The translations under genes were made by a program, and so were the position numbers. Shown here piece after piece: positions 16,444 to 23,419 of a stretch of DNA of 64,000 nt. Each line of letters opens with the position of its first letter. Within the stretch, counting starts at the first letter, position 1. Source of the DNA: a virus; IMG/VR virus record IMGVR_UViG_3300046660_000716, positions 124,001 to 188,000 of that record, one strand, 5' to 3'. The notes below the pieces were generated by a model. It did not search any database, was not told where the DNA came from, and saw only the letters and a list, made by a program, of their open reading frames with translations.

Positions 16444-17394
16444 ATGGCCAAATGGACAACGACTGAGCTCGCGCAGTACGAACGCGATCGCCTCGCGTCG
16501 ATCGGCTCGAAGAAGGATCCGATGCTCTTCCAGGCGATGCGGTCGGCCGCCCCCAGCGAGCGCACACAGAACCGCACGGTGATCGTGAACTACGCGGACG
16601 AGACGACCCGCTTCGGCTGCCGGTTCGACTGCTCGTTCTGCTCCTGGAAGGAGCGCGCAGAGGAGCAGGGCGACATTTATCCAACCCGCGACGGACTGCA
16701 GTCCTTCCTGAAAGGGTTCGAGGGCTACAAGGTCACGCTGTCGGGCGGCGGCGATCCGCTGTACGACCTGGACCGGAACGGTACGCGTCTGCGCACGCTG
16801 GTCGACTGGATCCACGAGCTCGGCTTCCTGGTAGAGGTCGTGACCAAGGAGACCCGCAACGTGGCCATGTCCTTCGGGATGGCGGCGCCTCGGTACATCC
16901 CAATCGCGAGCGATGCTGCCAGGGCGGTGCCGACCGCACCGCTCGACGGGCGCAGCGCGCTACGCGAGATCGACATGTGGAGCTTCAGCTACGAGGTGGC
17001 CAACAACGGCGCCATGCACGAGGTGTCCAGCGTCGCGATCGACCGTCCGGTGCGCGTGTCGAAGGTCGTCAGCCCCGGCATCGCCCGCAAGGACGAGCGC
17101 ACGCGGACGCCCGGTCGCTTCCTGTGCGACTACGTGGAGAACTTCTCGGATGCCGGCGCCTACCAGGTCCTGCTCCGCGAGGACTTCAATGTGGCCGTTG
17201 GGGAACCGCTGTCCAGGGAGGATGCCGCCAGCGTGGTCAGAGCGCTCGACGGCTCGCTCCGGCCCGAGTGGCACCGCACGCGGGGTGCCGGCTACGCCCG
17301 CTACCTGCTCAACAAGGTCTGCAGCAACAACCTCTTCCTCATCGGCAGCGACACCTTCATCGGCGACGCGGCGCTCGGCGGGGTGGCGAAATGA
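16444..17394 (+). CDS. Radical SAM domain protein
   Basis: A 316-residue protein carrying the radical SAM cluster motif CX3CX2C at C59, C63 and C66 (FGCRFDCSFCSWKE), which binds a [4Fe-4S] cluster and S-adenosylmethionine. Downstream LSGGGDP at residues 99-105 fits the glycine-rich SAM-contacting segment (GGEP-like), and the barrel-type alternation of strands and helices continues (LVEVVTKETRNVA). The start ATG 16444 is 11 bases after the previous stop; an earlier in-frame ATG lies within the previous gene. The enzyme would make a 5'-deoxyadenosyl radical and act on an unknown substrate. Nucleotide modification is one option for a phage; QueE-type activity is possible but not shown. Overlaps the next gene by ATGA. 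Confidence 0.8.
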   Translation: MAKWTTTELAQYERDRLASIGSKKDPMLFQAMRSAAPSERTQNRTVIVNYADETTRFGCRFDCSFCSWKERAEEQGDIYPTRDGLQSFLKGFEGYKVTLSGGGDPLYDLDRNGTRLRTLVDWIHELGFLVEVVTKETRNVAMSFGMAAPRYIPIASDAARAVPTAPLDGRSALREIDMWSFSYEVANNGAMHEVSSVAIDRPVRVSKVVSPGIARKDERTRTPGRFLCDYVENFSDAGAYQVLLREDFNVAVGEPLSREDAASVVRALDGSLRPEWHRTRGAGYARYLLNKVCSNNLFLIGSDTFIGDAALGGVAK

Positions 17395-17588
17395 GCGAGC
17401 TCAGGACGCTGGAGGTGGCGGAGGAGATGCGCTTCGGTATGGTCGACCGCGCGGATCCTCCGCTGAACTACATCAAAGCCCTGGAGATCATGCTCCAGGC
17501 GATCAAGGATGCCGGCATCGAGCTGCCGTCCTTCCCGGACCAATACCAACCCAAGGAGCAAAGAAATGATTCGAATCAGCCACAGTGA
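17391..17588 (+). CDS. Small hypothetical protein coupled to radical-SAM gene
   Basis: Sixty-five residues starting with an ATGA overlap with the radical-SAM stop. The middle is a helix (NYIKALEIMLQAIKDAGIEL) and the end is proline- and glutamine-rich. Tight coupling suggests a partner or small accessory of the radical-SAM enzyme. Confidence 0.55.
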   Translation: MSELRTLEVAEEMRFGMVDRADPPLNYIKALEIMLQAIKDAGIELPSFPDQYQPKEQRNDSNQPQ

Positions 17589-17892
17589 CCTGGACTTCCA
17601 GAAGACCGACGACAGCGGCAGCCTGGCCACCGGCACCGCGCTGCTCGCCACGATGGCCATCGGCCCCCACCGCTACCACGTCGAGGCGTACGCGGTCACC
17701 GGCATCGCGCGCGAGGACGACGCGGACGGCCACGCCGCCGAGGGCGTCGCCGCGTCCTACGGCCTGGTCACGGTGGACCCGAGCCTGCAAGAAAAGCTGG
17801 ACGCCGTGTGCACCCTGGTCGGCGCGAAGCCGCAAACGACCCAGATCGACGGGCGCGAGTACGTCCTGGCGGTCTTCCCCTTCTCGCCATGA
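17566..17892 (+). CDS. Hypothetical protein
   Basis: The 108-residue reading from MIRISHSDLDFQ has an AAGGAG site; it overlaps the preceding gene by 23 bases in another frame. The protein is a compact beta-alpha fold by pattern (LLATMAIGPHRYHVEAYAVTG, then VDPSLQEKLDAVCTLVG). No family recognised. Ends in an ATGA overlap with the nucleotidyltransferase gene. Confidence 0.55.
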   Translation: MIRISHSDLDFQKTDDSGSLATGTALLATMAIGPHRYHVEAYAVTGIAREDDADGHAAEGVAASYGLVTVDPSLQEKLDAVCTLVGAKPQTTQIDGREYVLAVFPFSP

Positions 17893-18416
17893 TCAAGAAG
17901 GCTAGGCCGCCGCGTCCGGGTGTTATGACCGAGGCGCAAAGCAAGGCGGCCGGGATCATGTCGGTGGCCGAGCGCGCGCAGACGTACGGCACCCGCACGA
18001 GCTACGAGCTGGAGGATGCGTTTCGAGTTCTCCTGCGGCCCACTTCAGCTCCAGACCCGAGCATGCCGATCAAGACAGTATCCGTGAAGCGCCGCGACTT
18101 TGCCGTCCTGGCTGACATCAGCCGCCTCGCCGCAGTGATGGAAGGCGTAGCCCAGGATGCCGGGTACAATCTGGCGTTCTACGGCAGCACGGTGCGCAAC
18201 GGCGAGGGCCGCGACATCGACGTGATGGCGGTGTCGTGGAGGGAGTACCCGAGTCGCGATCTGCTCCTGGAATACTTCGAACAGCGCGGCTACGCTAAGG
18301 CGTCCTCGTGGGCCGTCAGCGCTGTTCTCAACAAGCACACCATCCTGCTAAGGGAGGTCTCTACGGGCCTGATACTGGATCTGGTGGTCATAGACTGCGA
18401 GGTAAGAAAATGGTAA
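17889..18416 (+). CDS. Nucleotidyltransferase-fold protein
   Basis: A 175-residue protein starting MIKKARPPRPG in an ATGA overlap. LAFYGSTVRNGEGRDIDVMAV at residues 96-114 is the nucleotidyltransferase signature: GS at 99-100 and acidic D109 and D111. A later strand LILDLVVID offers a third acidic residue. This matches minimal nucleotidyltransferases of the DNA polymerase beta superfamily. With the 11827 gene it makes at least two such enzymes in 7 kb. The preceding small beta protein might be its partner. Substrate unknown. Confidence 0.65.
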   Translation: MIKKARPPRPGVMTEAQSKAAGIMSVAERAQTYGTRTSYELEDAFRVLLRPTSAPDPSMPIKTVSVKRRDFAVLADISRLAAVMEGVAQDAGYNLAFYGSTVRNGEGRDIDVMAVSWREYPSRDLLLEYFEQRGYAKASSWAVSAVLNKHTILLREVSTGLILDLVVIDCEVRKW

Positions 18417-19264
18417 CAGCACTACAGCGCGAGGGAAGCCTGCGCCCGCTCTTCGTGAGGGAGGGCTTCATTATCTGCTGGCAGGCACTTCCCGACTACG
18501 AAGACTACGACCGGGCGTACGCGGGCCGCTCGATGAAACTGTCCGAGCACCGCGCCCAGATGGCGGAGGTTTTCGCGGGCGAAACCCACCTCTTCGTCTC
18601 CGAAGTGAGCGCCTGGAAGCACGGGCGCCTCTTCGGGCGCGCAACCATTTCCGGCTGCTTCTGGCAGACCCCGGAGGCGTTCATCACGGAGTCGCCGTAC
18701 TTCGAGCAGATGGTCGAAGAAGCGCTCGTGGAGGCCCGCATGGACGAGCCCGAGCAGGCGCCTACGTGCGGCAGCGTGTGCGACGAGATGGGCGACAAGC
18801 CGTTCGAGATGAACGACATGCAGAAGCGCGCGGTCGAAGTGGCCCAGGAGTTCTTGCACAACGACGACAGGCGCGATCTGTCCGGCCTCCACAGCATCCG
18901 CATCAAGGGCGAGATGATGACGCGCGGCGGAGTGGCCGACCTGCTGAAGGTGGCATTCACCGGCCGCTTCAAGGACAACACCAACACCAGGGAACCACGA
19001 AACATGACTGAATCGAACGACGAGCGCAGCCCCGAGGGCACGGCCGAGCACGACCTGCAGCAGGCCATGCGAGGGCACGACTGGCACTACGCCCGCGCCG
19101 AGGACCGGACGGTCGTCCGCGAGGGCACCGACCGCCACAAGCGCATCAACTATCTGTACAAGCAGCTCGTGGCGCTGGTGGGGACGGCCAAGGCCGTCGA
19201 GGTCTGGAACGAGCTTGCGCCCGAGGACTTCAAGCGCCCCGTGCCGACGGGCGAGGCTTCCTGA
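18410..19264 (+). CDS. Hypothetical protein
   Basis: The 284-residue reading begins MVTALQREGSLRP, overlapping the previous stop by seven bases. The N-terminal part is a mixed fold with VREGFIICWQALPDYED; a cysteine pair appears at PTCGSVCDEM; the C-terminal 90 residues are charged (EHDLQQAMRGHDWHYARAED) and end with a helix (YLYKQLVALVGTAKAVEVWN). A short polar junction (KDNTNTREPRNMTESNDERS) suggests two domains. No family recognised. Confidence 0.55.
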   Translation: MVTALQREGSLRPLFVREGFIICWQALPDYEDYDRAYAGRSMKLSEHRAQMAEVFAGETHLFVSEVSAWKHGRLFGRATISGCFWQTPEAFITESPYFEQMVEEALVEARMDEPEQAPTCGSVCDEMGDKPFEMNDMQKRAVEVAQEFLHNDDRRDLSGLHSIRIKGEMMTRGGVADLLKVAFTGRFKDNTNTREPRNMTESNDERSPEGTAEHDLQQAMRGHDWHYARAEDRTVVREGTDRHKRINYLYKQLVALVGTAKAVEVWNELAPEDFKRPVPTGEAS

Positions 19265-19324
19265 CACGCATCGGAAAGTTAATTTCCGTAACGCCCTCCA
19301 ATGTTGACTCCTTAATATTCTCAT

Positions 19325-19363
19325 GAGAAGAACCGCACGACGGTGCGGGCGCCTCTTCTTCTC
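19325..19363 (+). other. Long imperfect hairpin in 5' region of signal-peptide gene
   Basis: GAGAAGAA and TTCTTCTC form the base of a stem continued by CCGCAC/GTGCGG with a seven-base bulge. It lies in a 195-base gap without genes, about 100 bases before the 19460 start. It may end the previous unit or regulate the next gene. Confidence 0.45.
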
Positions 19364-19459
19364 CGCCCCGGCGTTTGCACACCGGAACCAGGCGGAGAAC
19401 CAACAACAGCCTGCCGATCCTGATCCGATCGGAATGCAACTGGCAGTGAGAAGGAGATC

Positions 19460-19696
19460 ATGATGACTGTAGCACGACAAATCGCAAGCGTCGCCGTAGG
19501 GCTTTCCGTAGCGGCCGGAGCCGCACTAGCGGATGAGCCGACGTTCCATGAGGACCAGCCCACGCTGTCCCGCGCCGCCATGCAGGCGGTCGTGGAGGAG
19601 GCGGACGGCATGTCCGACGAGGTGCAGTCGGCGACGCACGGTATTGTCAGCGGCTTCATGGCGGCGGGCGAGTTCGCCACAGACATGTACGCCTAG
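19460..19696 (+). CDS. Small secreted protein with signal peptide
   Basis: Seventy-eight residues with a strong AGAAGGAG site. The first 25 residues are a typical signal peptide: a short basic start (MMTVARQ), a hydrophobic core (IASVAVGLSVAAGAA) and a likely cleavage ALA-DE. The mature part is about 53 residues, acidic and helical (RAAMQAVVEEADGMSDEVQ). Exported phage proteins of this size can act on the periplasm, the envelope or receptor blocking; here the role is unknown. It is preceded by a long structured leader and followed by a hairpin. Confidence 0.65.
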   Translation: MMTVARQIASVAVGLSVAAGAALADEPTFHEDQPTLSRAAMQAVVEEADGMSDEVQSATHGIVSGFMAAGEFATDMYA

Positions 19697-19714
19697 CTTG
19701 CAGAAGAGAGGCCA

Positions 19715-19737
19715 CCCCTACCCTCCCGGGGTAGGGG
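19715..19737 (+). terminator. Intergenic hairpin, CCCCTACCC type
   Basis: CCCCTACCC pairs with GGGTAGGGG around a five-base loop, 18 bases after the stop of the secreted protein gene. No U-run. A member of the recurring hairpin family. Confidence 0.6.
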
Positions 19738-19766
19738 CAATCGAAAACCAACCGAAGGAGAATCAC

Positions 19767-19808
19767 ATGAACACCCAAGCACGCGTGGAGGCGCAGGATG
19801 AACGATAA
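19767..19808 (+). CDS. 13-codon minicistron upstream of 19798 gene
   Basis: An ATG with a strong GAAGGAG site opens a 13-codon frame (MNTQARVEAQDER) that ends 11 bases inside the next gene. Either it is a coupling leader or the ribosome site belongs to a misassigned start. A similar 11-codon frame exists at 40420. Confidence 0.35.
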   Translation: MNTQARVEAQDER

Positions 19809-20259
19809 CCCGTTCACGAGCTCCACGTTCGGCCGACCGACGCCGAGCCAGCTGGCCTCCTGGAAGGAGCGCCTGCCGCAGGCGCCGGGCTACACGTTCC
19901 TCTACTGCGAGGAGCTGGCCTCCAACGCGCCGAAGGGGGCGAAGCCCGACCAGACGACCTACCTGGTCGTCGACGGCAAGGCGATCTACGCCTCCTCGAT
20001 GAATAGCGCCCTGCCCGCGGAAATCGCGGCGCACGGCGGAGGCGTCTCGGCCATCGCCCTGCCGGGCCAGTCGTTCAACGTTGCGTCCATAGTAGACATG
20101 GGCGTGGCGCGCTCGGGCAAGGTCTACGAGATCCGGGCCGGCACCTACGACGGCTTCCTTGCCGGGTGCGACAAGATCGAGGTCCAGCGCAAGGTGCCCA
20201 AGGGCTCCATCCGGCGCTTCTTCGAGAAGTACCGCGCCACGCTCGAGCGTGGCAAGTAG
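19798..20259 (+). CDS. Hypothetical protein
   Basis: A 153-residue protein starting MNDNPFTSSTFGR with GGAG eight bases upstream. Mixed alpha/beta pattern with YTFLYCEELASNAP, a glycine-rich segment (AAHGGGVSAIALPG) and a basic C-terminus (RRFFEKYRATLERGK). No motif recognised. It ends the plus-strand block and converges with the terminase gene. Confidence 0.55.
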   Translation: MNDNPFTSSTFGRPTPSQLASWKERLPQAPGYTFLYCEELASNAPKGAKPDQTTYLVVDGKAIYASSMNSALPAEIAAHGGGVSAIALPGQSFNVASIVDMGVARSGKVYEIRAGTYDGFLAGCDKIEVQRKVPKGSIRRFFEKYRATLERGK

Positions 20260-20268
20260 GACGACAGA

Positions 20269-20304
20269 GCCCATGCCCCGCGGGGCATGGGCCTTGCGCT
20301 CCTT
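20269..20304. terminator. Bidirectional terminator between convergent units
   Basis: An eleven-base-pair perfect stem (GCCCATGCCCC with its complement) is followed on the plus strand by a T-rich run. It separates the 19798 gene from the stop of the terminase gene. Confidence 0.8.
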
Positions 20305-20312
20305 CTTTTTTC

Positions 20313-22415
20313 CTACATCGGGAAGTCGCCGCCGCTCCCAGACGAGTTGAGGTCGTTCAGGATGCTCGCCATGCGCGCCCTCTTGGCCGCCTTCTCGTCG
20401 GTCATGGCGTGGTCCGCCCGCGCGACGTAGTCGTCCACGCTGACCTCCTTCTTTCCGGTCAGGGCGACGGGCACCGCCGGCCGGTCGCCGACGATGTTGA
20501 GGGCCGACACCGCGTTCATCTGGGACGCGTTGCGCTCTCCGCCCTGGCGGCCGCGCGAGATCATGCCGCGGAGCACAGGCTGGTCGTGGCGGTCGGCATA
20601 GATGCCGATCAGGAAGGACATCAGCACGTCGTCGTGGAACCCGGCGCGCGCCTCGATCTTGCCGGTCTTCTTGCGGTGCAGCGTCCGGATCTCGTCCTGC
20701 AGGTCCTCCGCTCGGATCAGGTGCGGCAGCTCGTCCACGATCTGGAAGAGGTGCCGGAACATGGCCTCGCGGCTCTCGGCGGTCGTGTCGACGCCGTAGA
20801 CGCGCACGCGCTTCTTCTGCTTAACGACCATCTTGCCGATCGTGCGCTCCGCCTCGCGCTCCTTCTCCAGGTAGAAGATCCGGGGCTCCAGGCCGGGGAC
20901 TTTCAGCAGGTGGTTGATGACCACGATGCCCAGGTAGTTGCGCTCGATGACCGCGATGCAGCGCGGGAAGAGGGACGTCATGAAGTGCTCGGTGAGCGCC
21001 CTCACCGCTCCGTCGTCGGCGGTGTTCGTCTTCAGCGTGCCGATGATGCGCATGTCGTCCGGGTGCAGCAGGTTGAACGCGGTGTAGTCGCGCCCGACGC
21101 CGCCGGACGTGTCGACGGTGAGCAGGTACGGCAGCACAGTGTCCGGCATCTCGGTGAACTCGACCTCCAGTCCCGGCTGGATGTGGGCGTGGCGCAGCTT
21201 GACCGGCAGGGTCGCCACGACGGGCTTCTGGTGCTTGCGCAGGTTCTCGAGCTGGTTCTCGTCGAAGACGGCGCCCTCGGTCGAGATCGGCCAGACCAGC
21301 AGGATCTCCCGCTTGATCTTCATCTGGTCGTTCAGCAGCTCGCGGCACTGCTCCTTGAACCACGCCTCGCTCCGGCCGAGCTCCTTGTAGGTGTACTCGG
21401 CGTAGAGGTAGTTGTACTCGGCGAGCTCCTCCATCATCTGGCGGACCTTGGTCGGGCCGTAGTCGTAGAACTCCAGGCGGAAGCGCAGGGAGCCGTTGCG
21501 GATCATGTAGGCGAACATGCCGGACGGGTCGTCCTGCGAGTTCGGCGTCGTGGTGATCACGGTGCCGAACGGGACGCCCATCTTGATCGCGGATGCGCGG
21601 GCCTGGGACTGCGCGGGGACCGCGGCCATGTACGTCTCGCGGATGAACTTCATGAACGCGATCTCGTCGTACCACACGGACGGCACGGTGTTGCCTCGTC
21701 CAAGCTTGTCGGCGTGCTCGGTGCTGGTGCCGGCCGCCTTCGGATCGATGCGGTTCTTGCGATTCTCGGAGTAGATGTACTCGATCGCGTTGCGGTCGCT
21801 GTCGTGGTCCAGGACGTTCTCCCGCAGCCAGTTCGGCAGGTTGTCCTGGATGTCCTTGACGCGCTTCAGATTGTTCTGGCTGTCCTTGAGCTCCTTGTTG
21901 AAGAACAGCATGTGGCTGTTGGTCGTCGAGAAGCCGTACTGCCAGAGGTAGATCGCGCAGGCCGACACCGTCTTGTAGTTCTGGCGCGGCAGGAGGAGGT
22001 AGCAGTTCAGGTTGCTGACCATCGCCCACGTCAGGAAGAGGTTCCCCAGGTGGAGCTCGTAGGGCACCCAGCCGCCCGGCACCGGAATGCGGACGACCTC
22101 GCGGATGAAGTAGAACGGGTTGCGGGTGATCTCCACCAGGATGCGGGCTTGGATCTCCTCCGGGAGGTCCTCGCGGTGGGGGTCGACTCCCACCAGGTCC
22201 AGGTCGTACAGCGCCAGCATGAAGGCGTTGTTCTTGATCCCCTTCTCCGCCAGGTGCGCGGAGACCTTGGTGAAGCTCTTGTTGTTCGTCCCGAAGTCGG
22301 CGTAGTAAGGGCGGCCCGGGATCTGCACGACTCCCACAGGCTGCTTCACGGGCACGGGCACCTTCAGGCGGGGCGGCAGCATGACCGGCGCCCTCTCTTT
22401 GACTGCAGCAGCCAT
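20313..22415 (-). CDS. terL: Terminase large subunit
   Basis: A 700-residue packaging motor and nuclease. The start MAAAVKERAPV at 22415 has a GAAAGGG site; an upstream GTG does not. ATPase half: LLPRQNYKTVSA at 141-152 occupies the Walker A place, VPSVWYDE at 244-251 is Walker B with the catalytic glutamate, and ITTTPN at 287-292 is the coupling motif. Nuclease half (RNase H fold): D435 in VDTSGGVGRDYTAF, E491 in AVIERNYLG and D595/D596 in FHDDVLMSF. It acts on the prohead portal to translocate and cut DNA. The Walker A lacks the usual GKT glycine (NYKT), which is odd but tolerated in some terminases. C-terminal 100 residues are polar and may bind the portal. Confidence 0.88.
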   Translation of the reverse strand: MAAAVKERAPVMLPPRLKVPVPVKQPVGVVQIPGRPYYADFGTNNKSFTKVSAHLAEKGIKNNAFMLALYDLDLVGVDPHREDLPEEIQARILVEITRNPFYFIREVVRIPVPGGWVPYELHLGNLFLTWAMVSNLNCYLLLPRQNYKTVSACAIYLWQYGFSTTNSHMLFFNKELKDSQNNLKRVKDIQDNLPNWLRENVLDHDSDRNAIEYIYSENRKNRIDPKAAGTSTEHADKLGRGNTVPSVWYDEIAFMKFIRETYMAAVPAQSQARASAIKMGVPFGTVITTTPNSQDDPSGMFAYMIRNGSLRFRLEFYDYGPTKVRQMMEELAEYNYLYAEYTYKELGRSEAWFKEQCRELLNDQMKIKREILLVWPISTEGAVFDENQLENLRKHQKPVVATLPVKLRHAHIQPGLEVEFTEMPDTVLPYLLTVDTSGGVGRDYTAFNLLHPDDMRIIGTLKTNTADDGAVRALTEHFMTSLFPRCIAVIERNYLGIVVINHLLKVPGLEPRIFYLEKEREAERTIGKMVVKQKKRVRVYGVDTTAESREAMFRHLFQIVDELPHLIRAEDLQDEIRTLHRKKTGKIEARAGFHDDVLMSFLIGIYADRHDQPVLRGMISRGRQGGERNASQMNAVSALNIVGDRPAVPVALTGKKEVSVDDYVARADHAMTDEKAAKRARMASILNDLNSSGSGGDFPM

Positions 22416-22459
22416 GGCTGGCCCTTTCTGTTGGATGTCTATCACAAGTGGATGTTTCG

Positions 22460-22485
22460 CCCCATCCGGCGGCGGCCGGATGGGG
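22460..22485 (-). terminator. Hairpin between 22494 gene and terminase
   Basis: CCCCATCCGG pairs with CCGGATGGGG around a six-base loop, 8 bases after the stop of the coiled-coil gene on the minus strand. No U-run. Confidence 0.55.
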
Positions 22486-22493
22486 TTGTAGGA

Positions 22494-23144
22494 TCATCGG
22501 CCCGGCGGACGGGGCGCGGTGATCGGGGCGTCGGCGGTCTTCGCCTTCTCGGCCACGAGGCCCTTCAGGGTCTGGTCGGCGGTCAGCTGCCAGTCGTGCA
22601 TGCTGCGCAGCTCGGTGGCGACGTAGCCGATGGAGGTCACGATTACCATCTGGATGATGCCCATGAGCACGGACGCGGCGAACCAGGCGCCCTTGCCCTT
22701 GTTGATCCAGGATTCCGACTCGGCCTTGACCGTGGTCACCTTGGTGTCCAGGCTGGAGACGCTCTGGGTCAGCACCTCGAGGGCGGTGGTCATCTGGTTG
22801 GCGATCTCGTTGCGGTGGCTCGTTGTGAACTCGTGGAACTCGATGCGCACCTTCTGCGTGTCGTCTTGGACCTGCGCGCGAACGTCGTCCATGCGCTCGT
22901 GGACCCGGATGATGGACTTCTCCATCTTCTCCAGGATCTCGGCGAGACGCTGGTCCGTGTCCATCTGGCGACGCTCGGTGGTGGCCTGTCGCTCCAGCAG
23001 CGCCGGGTAGGAGTTGACGGTCTGCTTGATCTCGCCGACCGCGGTGGTGAGGTGGCGGATCTCCGTCACCAGCACCTGAATGGTGCCGGCCGTGCCGCCG
23101 TCGTCCCGGCCGTGCTGCATGGTTGAAATTTCGCCGTGGCTCAT
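22494..23144 (-). CDS. Membrane-anchored coiled-coil protein
   Basis: A 216-residue protein. Residues 20-145 are heptad-like (IRHLTTAVGEIKQTVNSYP, then KMEKSIIRVHERMDDVRAQV), with a single hydrophobic segment near 155-180 (GAWFAASVLMGIIQMVIVT) and a short C-terminal tail rich in proline. The topology would place the coiled coil on one side of the membrane. It lies between terminase and major capsid genes, which is unusual for a membrane protein. Possibilities include a lysis-related, DNA-ejection or membrane-docking factor. The start at 23144 has a poor ribosome site; an internal ATG at MQHGRDDGG is an alternative. Confidence 0.55.
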   Translation of the reverse strand: MSHGEISTMQHGRDDGGTAGTIQVLVTEIRHLTTAVGEIKQTVNSYPALLERQATTERRQMDTDQRLAEILEKMEKSIIRVHERMDDVRAQVQDDTQKVRIEFHEFTTSHRNEIANQMTTALEVLTQSVSSLDTKVTTVKAESESWINKGKGAWFAASVLMGIIQMVIVTSIGYVATELRSMHDWQLTADQTLKGLVAEKAKTADAPITAPRPPGR

Positions 23145-23215
23145 GTGGAAGTCCGTTGGTAAATTGGGTGGGTGTCGCGGCTAACGCGTCTATCAGTTAG
23201 TTCCGCGAGACCGGC

Positions 23216-23248
23216 AAAAAGAGTCGCTTCCCCCGAGAGGGAAGCGAC
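23216..23248 (-). terminator. Intrinsic terminator, minus strand
   Basis: GTCGCTTCCC pairs with GGGAAGCGAC around a six-base loop, followed on the minus strand by a run of five U. It is the second of two tandem minus-strand terminators after the capsid gene; the 120 bases between them contain no convincing gene. Confidence 0.75.
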
Positions 23249-23367
23249 CAAAGTCTTGGCAGGGATGGGCCAGGATCAGCAGAAAGGAAAACACAGCGGG
23301 AAACCGTACACGCCTTCATGGGTATGTTGACCGGCGGACTCATCCAGAGAGTGACTTCGGACGCGGT

Positions 23368-23404
23368 GAAAAAGCCCCTACCCCGCGAAGGGTAGAGGCT
23401 TTTC
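23368..23404 (-). terminator. Intrinsic terminator after major capsid gene
   Basis: AGCCCCTACCC pairs with GGGTAGAGGCT (one mismatch) around CGCGAA, and the minus strand continues into five U. It lies 16 bases after the capsid stop and is suited to a highly expressed gene. Confidence 0.85.
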
Positions 23405-23419
23405 TGGTCGGACCAGGAA

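Noticed and set aside
20166-23126. Open plus-strand frame of almost 1000 codons across the terminase and 22494 genes
   Set aside because: Codon-level shadow of the minus-strand terminase; the terminase motifs and ribosome site settle the coding strand.
23318-23395. 25-codon frame between capsid terminator and second terminator
   Set aside because: No ribosome site at proper spacing and it runs through the terminator stem; likely chance.
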